64,000 nt of DNA from NCBI RefSeq assembly GCF_003665095.1, contig NZ_RCHV01000002.1, positions 496,001 to 560,000 of the forward strand, in the 5' to 3' direction. The position numbers were made by a program, and so were the translations under genes. Positions 1-7,912 of this stretch are shown here, in pieces. A model generated the notes under the pieces. It was not told the DNA's origin and made no database searches. It saw only the letters and a program-made list of their open reading frames with translations. This DNA comes from Streptomyces sp. Z26 (GTDB lineage: Bacteria > Actinomycetota > Actinomycetes > Streptomycetales > Streptomycetaceae). Every line of letters starts with the position of its first letter. The first letter of the stretch is position 1.

Positions 1-478
1 GGTAGTTCTCGTGGGTGCCGTACGAGGCGCCCTTGTTGTCCGTGTTGTTCTTGTAGAGCAGTATCGGCTGCGCGCCGGGCACCTCCGTCGCGCGCTGCGC
101 CGCCTCCGCCATCACGCGCTCCCCCGCCTTGTCCCACAGGACGGCGTCGAGCGGGTTGGTGACCTCCGGCGAGCTGTACTCGGGGTGGGCGTGGTCGACG
201 TACAGCCGCGCGCCGTTGGTGAGGATCACGTTGGCCAGGCCGATGTCCTCGTCCGTGAGCTGGCTGGCGTCCGCCGTCTCCCGCGCGAGGTCGAAGCCCC
301 GGGCGTCCCGCAGCGGGTTCTCCTCCTCGAAGTCCCAGCGGGCACGGCGTGCCCGGTGCATCGCCGCCGCGTAGGCGTTGACGACCTGGGACGAGGTGAG
401 CATGGCATTGGCGTTGGGGTGTCCGGGCACGGAGATGCCGTACTCCGTCTCGATGCCCATCACGCGCCGTACGGTCAT
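1..478 (-). CDS. dop: Depupylase/deamidase Dop, N-terminal part
   Basis: Dop is an ATP-binding carboxylate-amine-ligase-like enzyme. It deamidates the C-terminal Gln of Pup and removes Pup from tagged proteins. About 159 N-terminal residues are present; the rest runs off the left edge. The start reads [16 protein letters not shown], and the GIETEYG segment is the hallmark of the Dop/PafA family. The stretches [17 protein letters not shown] and [13 protein letters not shown] match the ATP/metal-binding part of Dop. The ATG at 478 has an AAGGAGG Shine-Dalgarno about 6 bases upstream. It lies 231 bases downstream of the proteasomal ATPase on the same strand, as usual in actinomycetes. Pup and the proteasome subunits would be expected further left. 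PafA is the only serious alternative, and the ATPase-dop adjacency favours Dop. Confidence 0.93.
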   Translation of the reverse strand, partial: MTVRRVMGIETEYGISVPGHPNANAMLTSSQVVNAYAAAMHRARRARWDFEEENPLRDARGFDLARETADASQLTDEDIGLANVILTNGARLYVDHAHPEYSSPEVTNPLDAVLWDKAGERVMAEAAQRATEVPGAQPILLYKNNTDNKGASYGTHENY

Positions 479-661
479 GCGACCCTCCTTGCCCCGCGAC
501 GGCCCGGGACCGGGTCGCCGCTCACATCCCGCCGCGCGTCCGGCCCGGACGGGGCCCCCGCGACCGCACCGCGCGAGGCGGCGGTACCGCAGAGCCTAGA
601 ACGCGCGGTCCCGGGTGGGGAGATCACTGTGTGCTTCCTTCCGGGCCGGCTGGGAAACGGT

Positions 662-699
662 CCGGCTGCGGGCCCCCGCGCAGGGGCACCCGCAGCCGG
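662..699 (-). terminator. Hairpin terminator after arc
   Basis: Perfect 11-bp arms CCGGCTGCGGG and CCCGCAGCCGG with a 16-base GC-rich loop, starting 11 bases past the stop of the proteasomal ATPase. There is no clear U tract, which is common in Streptomyces. Dop is probably transcribed by readthrough or from its own promoter in 479-661. Confidence 0.6.
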
Positions 700-709
700 T
701 CCGTCTTCG

Positions 710-2476
710 TTACAGGTACTGACCGGTGTTGGCCACCGTGTCGATGGAACGCCCGGTGTCCGCGCCCTGCTTGCCGGTGACGAGCGTGCGGATGAAGACG
801 ATCCGCTCGCCCTTCTTGCCGGAGATACGGGCCCAGTCGTCGGGGTTGGTGGTGTTCGGCAGGTCCTCGTTCTCCTTGAACTCGTCCACGCACGCGGCGA
901 GCAGGTGGGAGACCCTCAGACCCTTCTGGTTCTGGTCGAGGAGGGCCTTGATGGCCATCTTCTTCGCCCGGTCGACGATGTTCTGGATCATCGCGCCGGA
1001 GTTGAAGTCCTTGAAGTAGAGGACTTCCTTGTCGCCGTTGGCGTAGGTGACCTCCAGGAAGCGGTTCTCGTCCGACTCCGCGTACATCTGCTCCACGACG
1101 GACTGGATCATGCCGGCGACCGTGGTCTCGGGGTCGTCGTTGTGCTCCAGCAGGTCGTCCTGGTGCAGCGGCAGGGTCGGCGTGAGGTACTTCGAGAAGA
1201 TGTCCCGCGCCGCCTCCGCGTCCGGGCGCTCGATCTTGATCTTCACGTCGAGGCGGCCGGGCCGGAGGATGGCCGGGTCGATCATGTCCTCGCGGTTGGA
1301 GGCGCCGATGACGATGACGTTCTCCAGGCCCTCCACACCGTCGATCTCGGAGAGCAGCTGCGGGACGATGGTGTTCTCCACGTCCGAGCTGACACCGGAA
1401 CCACGGGTACGGAAGAGGGAGTCCATCTCGTCGAAGAAGACGATGACGGGCGTGCCCTCGCTCGCCTTCTCCCGGGCCCGCTGGAAGACCAGCCGGATGT
1501 GCCGCTCGGTCTCGCCGACGTACTTGTTGAGCAGCTCCGGGCCCTTGATATTCAGGAAGTAGCTCTTGCCCTGGGGCTTCCCGGTCACCTCGGCGACCTT
1601 CTTGGCGAGGGAGTTGGCGACGGCCTTGGCGATGAGCGTCTTGCCGCAGCCGGGCGGGCCGTAGAGCAGCACGCCCTTCGGGGGCCGGAGTTCGTGCTCC
1701 TTGAAGACGTCCGGGTGGAGATACGGCAGTTCGACCGCGTCCCGGATCAGCTCGATCTGGCCGCCGAGGCCGCCGATCTTGGCGTAGTCGATGTCCGGGA
1801 CCTCTTCGAGGACCAGCTCCTCGACCTCGCTCTTGGGCACGACCTCGTAGACGTAGCCGGAACGGGGCTCCAGCAGCAGCGCGTCACCGGGCCGCAGCGT
1901 GATGTCCAGCAGGGGCTCCGCGAGGCGGACGACGCGCTCCTCGTCGGTGTGGCCGACGACCAGCGCGCGCTCGCCGTCCTCCAGCACCTCCTTGAGGGTC
2001 ACGATGTCGCCCGCGCGCTCGTACTCCATGGCCTCGACCACGTTGAGCGCCTCGTTGAGCATGACCTCCTGGCCGCGCCGGAGGCCGTCCAGCTCCACGC
2101 TGGGGCTGACGTTCACCCGCAGCTTGCGGCCGCCGGTGAAGATGTCGGCCGTGCCGTCCTCGTTCGCCTGCAGGAACGCGCCGAAGCCGGCCGGGGGCTG
2201 GGCCAGCCGGTCGACCTCCTCCTTGAGGGCCACGATCTGGTCGCGGGCCTCGCGGAGCGTGTTCGCCAAGCGCTCGTTCTGCGCGGAAACGCCCGCCAGG
2301 TTCGTCTGCAGCTCGACGATCCGCTCCTCGAGAATCCGAGTGTGGCGCGGAGAGTCGGCGAGCTTGCGGCGCAGGACGGCGATTTCCTGCTCTAGATGGG
2401 CGACCTGGCCGGCCGGGTCTTCGGAACCCCGACCCGGTCGGATGCCGCGGTTCATGTCGTCGTCGTGGGCTGCCAC
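710..2476 (-). CDS. arc: Proteasome-associated AAA+ ATPase (ARC/Mpa)
   Basis: Hexameric ATPase that recognises pupylated proteins, unfolds them and feeds them to the 20S proteasome. The 588 residues show an N-terminal coiled coil (about 25-92), which binds Pup, an OB-type interdomain (about 95-215) and an AAA module. Walker A GPPGCGKT is at 273-280 and Walker B VIVFFDE ends at D349-E350. The protein ends in GQYL, and this penultimate-Tyr tail docks into the proteasome. The GTG at 2476 ([11 protein letters not shown]) is chosen because GGAGGTGAGG sits just before it; an upstream in-frame ATG at 2494 would add six residues. Dop follows downstream on the same strand. Length and motifs match Streptomyces ARC throughout, with nothing unusual. 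Confidence 0.97.
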   Translation of the reverse strand: MAAHDDDMNRGIRPGRGSEDPAGQVAHLEQEIAVLRRKLADSPRHTRILEERIVELQTNLAGVSAQNERLANTLREARDQIVALKEEVDRLAQPPAGFGAFLQANEDGTADIFTGGRKLRVNVSPSVELDGLRRGQEVMLNEALNVVEAMEYERAGDIVTLKEVLEDGERALVVGHTDEERVVRLAEPLLDITLRPGDALLLEPRSGYVYEVVPKSEVEELVLEEVPDIDYAKIGGLGGQIELIRDAVELPYLHPDVFKEHELRPPKGVLLYGPPGCGKTLIAKAVANSLAKKVAEVTGKPQGKSYFLNIKGPELLNKYVGETERHIRLVFQRAREKASEGTPVIVFFDEMDSLFRTRGSGVSSDVENTIVPQLLSEIDGVEGLENVIVIGASNREDMIDPAILRPGRLDVKIKIERPDAEAARDIFSKYLTPTLPLHQDDLLEHNDDPETTVAGMIQSVVEQMYAESDENRFLEVTYANGDKEVLYFKDFNSGAMIQNIVDRAKKMAIKALLDQNQKGLRVSHLLAACVDEFKENEDLPNTTNPDDWARISGKKGERIVFIRTLVTGKQGADTGRSIDTVANTGQYL

Positions 2477-2720
2477 GGTCCTCACCTCCTCCAAGGGGAG
2501 CTGGACGCTTCCTGACCCTACCTGGGCAGGTCCGGGTTGAAACCCCTAGATCACATGACGGTCGGGGTGTGTCCGATCTTCACCCTTGCGCGCTCCCTCA
2601 CCACTGGGGAATACCCACCGATCGACTTCGGAAAGCTGTCCGGCTGTATCGTCGATCAGGTCAACACCCTTCAGGGGTGGCACTATTTCGTCACGAACGC
2701 ACGGAACGGCGGACACCAGG
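2477..2720. promoter_or_regulatory. Divergent promoter region arc / ferredoxin
   Basis: This 244-base gap lies between the divergent arc and ferredoxin genes and must carry both promoters. It is less GC-rich than its surroundings. A weak imperfect hairpin (CACCCTTCAGGGGTG, about 2666-2680) is the only symmetric element seen. No confident -35/-10 pair was assigned. Confidence 0.45.
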
Positions 2721-3008
2721 ATGAGCACCGGAAACGAAGCTCTCGAGGTCTGGATCGACCAGGACCTGTGCACGGGCGACGGGATCTGCGCGCAGTACGC
2801 GCCCGAGGTGTTCGAGCTGGACATCGACGGGCTGGCGTACGTGAAGAGCGGCGACGACGAGCTGCTCCAGGACAAGGGCGCGACGACTCCCGTGCCGCTG
2901 CCGTTGATACGCGACGTGGCGGACTCCGCGAAGGAGTGCCCCGGCGACTGCATCCACGTGCGGCGGCAGTCGGACGGCGTCGAGGTGTACGGCCCCGACG
3001 CGGACTGA
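2721..3008 (+). CDS. Small single-cluster ferredoxin
   Basis: Ferredoxin of 95 residues starting MSTGNEALEVWIDQDLC. The cluster ligands appear as CTGDGIC near the N-terminus and CPGDC near the C-terminus. Only three regularly placed cysteines plus a Gly/Asp-rich loop are present, as in the 3Fe-4S or single 4Fe-4S ferredoxins that donate electrons to actinomycete P450s and oxygenases. The ATG at 2721 gives the family's normal length; the longer open frame beginning at 2586 has no cluster motif in its extra part. No P450 or reductase lies nearby, so the partner is unknown. From memory, this gene often sits beside the proteasome ATPase in Streptomyces. Confidence 0.88.
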   Translation: MSTGNEALEVWIDQDLCTGDGICAQYAPEVFELDIDGLAYVKSGDDELLQDKGATTPVPLPLIRDVADSAKECPGDCIHVRRQSDGVEVYGPDAD

Positions 3009-3038
3009 TCCCGTACGCGCACGCCGGAGACCGGGCGG

Positions 3039-3060
3039 CCCGCGTACGGACGGACGCGGG
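3039..3060. terminator. Bidirectional hairpin between convergent genes
   Basis: CCCGCGT and ACGCGGG arms with an 8-base loop, nested inside longer CCCGTACGC / GCGTACGGG repeats. It lies between the convergent ferredoxin and secreted-protein genes. Confidence 0.5.
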
Positions 3061-3084
3061 CGTACGGGACGCCGTCGCGAGCGC

Positions 3085-3714
3085 TCAGACGCTGCCCGCC
3101 ACGGGGGCGGGGATCAGCACGAACTTCCCTTCCTTCCAGCGCCACTTGACCTTGCGCTCGCGGTCGGGGCAGCAGCGCGGCACGTCGGGCGAGGAGTAGC
3201 CGCGGAGGGTGGCCGACACCGTCGCCGCGCCGCCCGGGGTCACGGCGAAGTCGTCGGCGGTCATGCCCTCGCCCGGCGGCAGCAGCGTCGCGGCGATCCG
3301 CGGCCGCTCCCTCGCCCCGTCGGCGTGCGCGAGGACGAACATCCCGTTCGGTGGCGTACCCGTGGCGGCGGCGCAGCGTACGAGCGCGACGGTCTCGCGC
3401 TGCCCGTCCCCGTCGAAGTCGGCGGCGCCGTGCTCGAGGACGTCCACCGTGCCCCTGCCGTCGCCGGGGCAGCCGAGGGGATAGCGGGCGCTCGCCGGGT
3501 CGGGGGCCTTCCCGGTCGGTGCGGTACGGGCCGTCGCTCCGGACGGCTGGACCGCCGCGGACAGTCCCAGTACGGCGGCGAGCGCCACGGCGGTGGCGGC
3601 CCAGTGCACGGCACGGGAGCGGGTGTGCGGAAGGGGACCGGGACCTGCCGAGGGCTGCACGCGCTGCGTCTCCTGTGGGTGCTGGGGCGGCGGAGGTGCC
3701 CCGCATCGTGCCAC
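3085..3714 (-). CDS. Putative secreted protein with EF-like repeat
   Basis: Protein of 209 residues from a GTG at 3714. After a basic, Pro-rich head comes a hydrophobic segment (about residues 38-56, AATAVALAAVLGLSAAV), consistent with a signal peptide or anchor. The mature part has DFDGDGQRETVALV, the calcium-binding D-x-D-G-D-G loop seen in FG-GAP/integrin-type repeats. A C-terminal stretch carries two adjacent cysteines (PRCCPDRE). The start is uncertain: an internal GTG just before HWAATAV would give a cleaner signal peptide. No enzymatic motif was recognised and no function is proposed. It is convergent with the ferredoxin. Confidence 0.65.
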   Translation of the reverse strand: MARCGAPPPPQHPQETQRVQPSAGPGPLPHTRSRAVHWAATAVALAAVLGLSAAVQPSGATARTAPTGKAPDPASARYPLGCPGDGRGTVDVLEHGAADFDGDGQRETVALVRCAAATGTPPNGMFVLAHADGARERPRIAATLLPPGEGMTADDFAVTPGGAATVSATLRGYSSPDVPRCCPDRERKVKWRWKEGKFVLIPAPVAGSV

Positions 3715-3784
3715 ACGTCACACCGCGGCGGAACGCCGGGGGCGGACGGAGAGCGACCCGCGGTCAACTCTCCGCCGCCGACGG

Positions 3785-4678
3785 CTACTTGCTGCCGCTG
3801 CCCGGCCCCGTGTAGTCCTCGCCGTACGAGCCCTTCGAGGGCCGACGGCGGCGCAGCGGCGGCTCCACGCCGTCCGCGAGACGGCGGGCGGTGAGAAGGA
3901 AGCCGGTGTGCCCGATCATGCGGTGGTCGGGGCGTACGGCGAGGCCCTCCACGTGCCAGTTGCGCACCATGCTCTCCCACGCCTGCGGCTCGTTGAACGT
4001 GCCGTGCTCGCGGATGGACTCCACGGTGCGGGCGAGCTGGGTGGTGGTGGCGACGTACGCGCACAGGATGCCGCCCGGCACGAGCGCCTTGGAGACGGCC
4101 TCCAGGCACTCCCAGGGCGCGAGCATGTCGAGGATGACGCGGTCGACGTCGGGCTCCGAGAGGTTGTCCTGGAGGTCTCCGACGGTGAGGGTCCAGGCGG
4201 GGTGCGGCTCGCCGAAGTAGCGCTCGACGTTCTGCCGCGCGATGTCCGCGAAGTCGGCCCGCCGCTCGTACGAGTGCAGCATCCCCTGGTCGCCGATGGC
4301 CCGCAGCAGGAAGGAGGAGAGCGAGCCGGAGCCGACGCCCGCCTCGACGACCCGCGCGCCCGGGAAGATGTCGGCCATGGCCAGCACCTGCCCCGCGTCC
4401 TTCGGGTAGACGACGGCGGCGCCGCGTGGCATGGACAGGACGTAGTCGGGGAGCAGAGGGCGCAGCGCGAGATACGCGACGTTGCCCGTGGTACGGACGA
4501 CACTGCCCTCGGGAGCGCCGATCAGCTCGTCGTGCGGGAAGGCACCCTTGTGGGTGTGGAAGCTCTTCCCGGCTTCGAGCGTGAACGTGTAGTGGCGTCC
4601 CTTGGGATCGGTGAGCTGGACCTGGTCCCCGACCTTGAAGGGCCCGCGACGGCGGGCTGCACCGGTCGGTTCGGACAT
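3785..4678 (-). CDS. trmI: tRNA (adenine-58-N1)-methyltransferase TrmI
   Basis: SAM-dependent enzyme that makes m1A58 in the T-loop of tRNAs; the bacterial enzyme is a homotetramer. The 297-residue product opens with a small beta domain (FKVGDQVQLTDPKGRHY). The Rossmann-fold methyltransferase follows, with the SAM loop VVEAGVGSGSLSSFLL and the catalytic region VILDMLAPWECLE. Both are standard for TrmI. The ATG at 4678 (MSEPTGAARRRGPF) gives the usual length. It appears monocistronic, 77 bases downstream of the site-2 protease on the same strand. The basic C-terminal tail (PPLRRRRPSKGS) is common in actinomycete members. Confidence 0.93.
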   Translation of the reverse strand: MSEPTGAARRRGPFKVGDQVQLTDPKGRHYTFTLEAGKSFHTHKGAFPHDELIGAPEGSVVRTTGNVAYLALRPLLPDYVLSMPRGAAVVYPKDAGQVLAMADIFPGARVVEAGVGSGSLSSFLLRAIGDQGMLHSYERRADFADIARQNVERYFGEPHPAWTLTVGDLQDNLSEPDVDRVILDMLAPWECLEAVSKALVPGGILCAYVATTTQLARTVESIREHGTFNEPQAWESMVRNWHVEGLAVRPDHRMIGHTGFLLTARRLADGVEPPLRRRRPSKGSYGEDYTGPGSGSK

Positions 4679-4755
4679 GGCCCCCAGCCTAACGGTCCCG
4701 CGGGGGCGCCCGTGACACGGGGCGTGGGCGTACGCCGTGACCGCGCCGGTCGCGC

Positions 4756-6006
4756 CTACGACGCGGGCTTCGCCATGGCCTCGACGAACGCCTTCTCCAC
4801 GTCGCCCGTGGACAGCACGCCGTAGATCTCGCCGGTCTCCTCCACCACCAGGTACTCGGTGGCGGGCGCCGCCCGCAGGTGGTCGAGCAGCTCCTCCCCC
4901 GCCAGTTCGGCCGGGACGCGCATGCCCTCCTTGAGGTCCTGGGAGAGGGCGCTGACGGCGACCCACGGGCGGCGGTGCTCCGGTACGCCCGCGATGGCGG
5001 CCTCCCGTACGACCGCGACCGGGTCGCCCTGCCCGTCGACGACGACGAGGGCGCGGGCCCCCGCCTCGTTCGCGCGGCGCAGCGCCTCGGACAGCGGCGT
5101 CTCCGACTCGACGGGGACGGCGCGGCGGGTGAGCGTACGGGCGCGCAGGCCGGGGAGGCGTTCGCGCAGCCGCGCCATCCGGAGGCTGTTGCCCGCGCCG
5201 GTCCAGATGATCGCCGCGAGGATGGCGGCGAGCAGCGCGTCGGTGAGGCTGTCCATGCCGCCGACGCCCTCGTCGGTGTAGCCGCCCGCGTGGGTGGCCA
5301 GGGGGAAGCCGATCAGTACGGCGATGGCGAGCGCGCGGCCGGACCAGGCGGCGGCGACCGTACCGGTCATGGGCTTGCCGCTGATCTTCCACACGACGGC
5401 GCGCAGCATGCGGCCGCCGTCGAGCGGGAGTCCGGGCAGGAGGTTGAAGACGGCGACGATGAGGTTGGAGATCATCAGCCCGGCGAGCAGCACGCCGGGG
5501 ACCGTGTCCGACTCGACGGCCTGCATGCCCCCGTAGAACAGCCCGGCCAGTACGAGCGACAGGAGCGGCCCGACGAAGGCGAGGACGAACTCGCGGCCGG
5601 GTGTCTCCGACTCCTTCTCGATCTCCGACACCCCGCCGAAGAACTGGAGTTGGATACGGCGTACGGGCAGCTTGAAGCGGAGCGCCGCCACCGTGTGGGC
5701 CAGCTCGTGCACCAGCACGGAGGCGTAGAAGGCGACCGCGAAGAAGAGCGCGATGAGGTACCGGACGGCGCCCAGCTCGGGGAGCACGCGGTCCAACTGC
5801 CCGCCGAACACCCAGGTGATGAGGGCCGCCACGAGGAACCAGCTGGGTGCCACGTAGACCGGCACGCCGAAGGGGCGGCCCATCAGGATGCCGCCGCTGG
5901 TGTACCTGCCGCGACCCGGGCCGTCGCCGTCACCCCCGCCGCCGGATGTGCCGGGCCTGTCGGGCCCCTCGCCGTGGGGTCCGTCGCCGTTGTCCGTGTC
6001 CGCCAC
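4756..6006 (-). CDS. Site-2 protease family membrane protein with CBS domains
   Basis: Intramembrane zinc metalloprotease-like protein of 416 residues. An acidic, Gly-rich cytoplasmic head (1-40) is followed by several transmembrane segments. The HELAH zinc motif (H100, E101, H104) lies in the third hydrophobic segment, and the second metal motif LPLDGG is at 193-198. The C-terminal 120 residues form a CBS pair (AGARALVVVDGQGDPVAVV and EYLVVEETGEIYGVLSTGD). This matches the SpoIVFB/Rv1422-type CBS subfamily, whose substrates in Streptomyces are not established. The GTG at 6006 has AGAGGAA upstream; an internal ATG at 5882 (MGRPFGVP) would drop the head. A RecB-like nuclease is transcribed divergently. 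Confidence 0.9.
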   Translation of the reverse strand: MADTDNGDGPHGEGPDRPGTSGGGGDGDGPGRGRYTSGGILMGRPFGVPVYVAPSWFLVAALITWVFGGQLDRVLPELGAVRYLIALFFAVAFYASVLVHELAHTVAALRFKLPVRRIQLQFFGGVSEIEKESETPGREFVLAFVGPLLSLVLAGLFYGGMQAVESDTVPGVLLAGLMISNLIVAVFNLLPGLPLDGGRMLRAVVWKISGKPMTGTVAAAWSGRALAIAVLIGFPLATHAGGYTDEGVGGMDSLTDALLAAILAAIIWTGAGNSLRMARLRERLPGLRARTLTRRAVPVESETPLSEALRRANEAGARALVVVDGQGDPVAVVREAAIAGVPEHRRPWVAVSALSQDLKEGMRVPAELAGEELLDHLRAAPATEYLVVEETGEIYGVLSTGDVEKAFVEAMAKPAS

Positions 6007-6129
6007 GGGTTCCTCTCTGCCGCTGTCCCCGGCACCCACCGCTGCGAGCACCGGGATCCCGCAGTGCGGGGACGTCTGCCGTCGATGGTATGCGCCTGTT
6101 GTCGGTGGTGGGCCGTAGGGTCGTGGCCC

Positions 6130-7089
6130 ATGACGAGCTTTCCCCCCGCCGCGGGGAGCGAACGGCCCACGGACACGCCGAGTTCGGGAGGTGGCCGCAG
6201 GCCCGCGGCACCGACCTCGCTGTCCCCGTCCAGAGCCGGGGACTTCATGCAGTGCCCCCTGCTCTACCGCTTCCGGGTGATCGACAAGCTGCCGGAGAAA
6301 CCTTCCGCGGCGGCCGTACGGGGCACGGTGGTGCACGCCGTGCTGGAGCGCCTGTTCGACGCGCCCGCGGCGGAGCGGAGCGCGCCCCGCGCGCGGGCCA
6401 TGGTGCCGCGGGAGTGGCGGCGGCTGCTGGCGAAACGCCCGGAGCTGGCCGAGCTGTTCGCGACGGACACGGCCGGCGAGACGGACGGGGAGGCGGCGCT
6501 CGCGGAGTGGCTGGCGGAGGCGGAGGCGCTCGTCGAGCGCTGGTTCACGCTGGAGGACCCCACCCGACTGGAGCCCGCGGAAAGGGAGTTGTTCGTCGAG
6601 ACGCGGCTGGATTCGGGGCTCCGGGTGCGCGGCATCATCGACCGGGTGGACGTCGCCCCGACCGGCGAGGTCCGCGTCGTCGACTACAAGACGGGGAAGG
6701 CGCCGCGGCCGGAGTTCGCGGGCGGCGCGCTGTTCCAGATGAAGTTCTACGCGCTGGTGCTGTGGCGGCTGCGGGGCTCCGTGCCGCGCCGTCTCCAGCT
6801 GGTCTACCTGGGCAGCGGGGACATCGTCACGTACGACCCGGAGGAGGCGGACCTGGAGGGCGTGGAGCGGAAGCTGCTCGCGCTGTGGGACGCCATCGAA
6901 CGGGCCACGGAGACGGGTGACTGGCGGCCGAAGCGCAGCAAGCTGTGCGGCTGGTGCGACCACCAGCGGCACTGCCCGGAGTTCGGCGGCACTCCCCCGC
7001 CGTACCCGCTGACCGTGCAGCCGCGGCTGCCGGAGCCGCGCGACGGGTCGGAGGGCGACGGGTCGGACGCGTCGCCGGACACCGCCTAG
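6130..7089 (+). CDS. RecB/Cas4-like Fe-S exonuclease (PD-(D/E)XK)
   Basis: Stand-alone nuclease of 319 residues. The catalytic core shows H69 (RGTVVHAVLERLF), D171 (GIIDRVD) and D185-Y-K187 (VVDYKTGK), the RecB-type PD-(D/E)XK arrangement. Four cysteines frame it as in AddB, Cas4 and RecB-nuclease Fe-S proteins: C42 (MQCPLLYRF) and C273/C276/C282 (CGWCDHQRHC). A [4Fe-4S] cluster is therefore expected. No CRISPR array or helicase partner is present, so a role in DNA processing or repair is inferred. The ATG at 6130 is preceded by a poor ribosome site. The Ser/Pro-rich first 30 residues and acidic tail look disordered. Confidence 0.9.
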   Translation: MTSFPPAAGSERPTDTPSSGGGRRPAAPTSLSPSRAGDFMQCPLLYRFRVIDKLPEKPSAAAVRGTVVHAVLERLFDAPAAERSAPRARAMVPREWRRLLAKRPELAELFATDTAGETDGEAALAEWLAEAEALVERWFTLEDPTRLEPAERELFVETRLDSGLRVRGIIDRVDVAPTGEVRVVDYKTGKAPRPEFAGGALFQMKFYALVLWRLRGSVPRRLQLVYLGSGDIVTYDPEEADLEGVERKLLALWDAIERATETGDWRPKRSKLCGWCDHQRHCPEFGGTPPPYPLTVQPRLPEPRDGSEGDGSDASPDTA

Positions 7090-7136
7090 GTGAGAATGGG
7101 GGCGCGTCCCGCCTGCCCTGCCGTGAAGGAGATCCC

Positions 7137-7808
7137 GTGGCAATCCGCGTCCTGTTGGTCGACGACCAGCCGCTGCTGCGCACCGGCTTCCGGATGATCC
7201 TGGAGGCGGAGGGCGACGTCGCCGTCGTCGGCGAGGCCGGGGACGGCCTCCAGGCGCTCGACCAGGTGCGGGCGCTCCAGCCCGACGTGGTGCTGATGGA
7301 CATCCGGATGCCGCGGATGGACGGGGTGGAGGCGACCCGGCAGATCACCGGTCCGGCGAAGGACGGTCCGGCGAAGGTGCTGGTGCTGACCACGTTCGAC
7401 CTCGACGAGTACGTGGTGGAGGCGCTGCGGGCGGGCGCCAGCGGCTTCCTCCTCAAGGACGCGCCGGCGGGCGAGCTGGTGCAGGCGATCCGGGTGGTGG
7501 CGGCGGGCGAGGCGATGCTGGCGCCGTCGATCACGCGGCGGCTGCTCGACAAGTACGCGGGGAAGCTGCCGTCCGGCGACGAGCCGGTGCCGGACACCCT
7601 GCACACGCTCACCGAGCGTGAGGTGGAGGTGCTGAAGCTGGTGGCGCGCGGGCTGTCGAACGCGGAGATCGCCGCGGACCTCTTCGTCAGCGAGACGACG
7701 GTGAAGACGCACGTGGGGCACGTGCTGACCAAGCTGGGCCTGCGGGACCGGGTGCAGGCGGCGGTGTACGCGTACGAGAGCGGGCTGGTGCGGCCGGGCG
7801 CGCAGTGA
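7137..7808 (+). CDS. NarL/FixJ-type response regulator
   Basis: Two-domain regulator of 223 residues. The receiver has the acidic pair DD (9-10), phosphoacceptor D55 (VVLMDIRMPRMDG), the switch Thr in VLVLTTFD and Lys in FLLKDAP. The C-terminal LuxR helix-turn-helix is LTEREVEVLKLVARGLSNAE with the recognition helix SETTVKTHVGHV. The GTG at 7137 is chosen because AAGGAG lies 6 bases upstream. No histidine kinase is adjacent, so it is an orphan here. In many streptomycetes such genes pair with a distant or missing sensor; its targets cannot be read from this window. Confidence 0.93.
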   Translation: MAIRVLLVDDQPLLRTGFRMILEAEGDVAVVGEAGDGLQALDQVRALQPDVVLMDIRMPRMDGVEATRQITGPAKDGPAKVLVLTTFDLDEYVVEALRAGASGFLLKDAPAGELVQAIRVVAAGEAMLAPSITRRLLDKYAGKLPSGDEPVPDTLHTLTEREVEVLKLVARGLSNAEIAADLFVSETTVKTHVGHVLTKLGLRDRVQAAVYAYESGLVRPGAQ

Positions 7809-7826
7809 GCGGGCGCGGCACGACGT

Positions 7827-7863
7827 GAGGGAGGACCCCGCCGTGGTGGCGGGGCCCTCCCTC
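7827..7863. terminator. Strong bidirectional hairpin
   Basis: 16-bp arms beginning GAGGGAGG and ending CCTCCCTC, one mismatch, loop GTGGT. It lies between the convergent response regulator and peptide-binding protein genes. Confidence 0.75.
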
Positions 7864-7912
7864 GTACGCGGTCCCAGGTCCCGGCCTCAGGCCCCGGTGT
7901 CAGGTCCCGGTG

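Noticed and set aside
11-2395. Long open frame opposite the proteasomal ATPase
   Set aside because: Shadow of arc: composition is Arg/Leu/Val-rich without motifs, and the opposite strand encodes a clear AAA+ ATPase.
6007-7143. N-terminal extension of the site-2 protease frame
   Set aside because: Lies antisense to the RecB-like nuclease; the GTG at 6006 with a ribosome site gives the expected protein.
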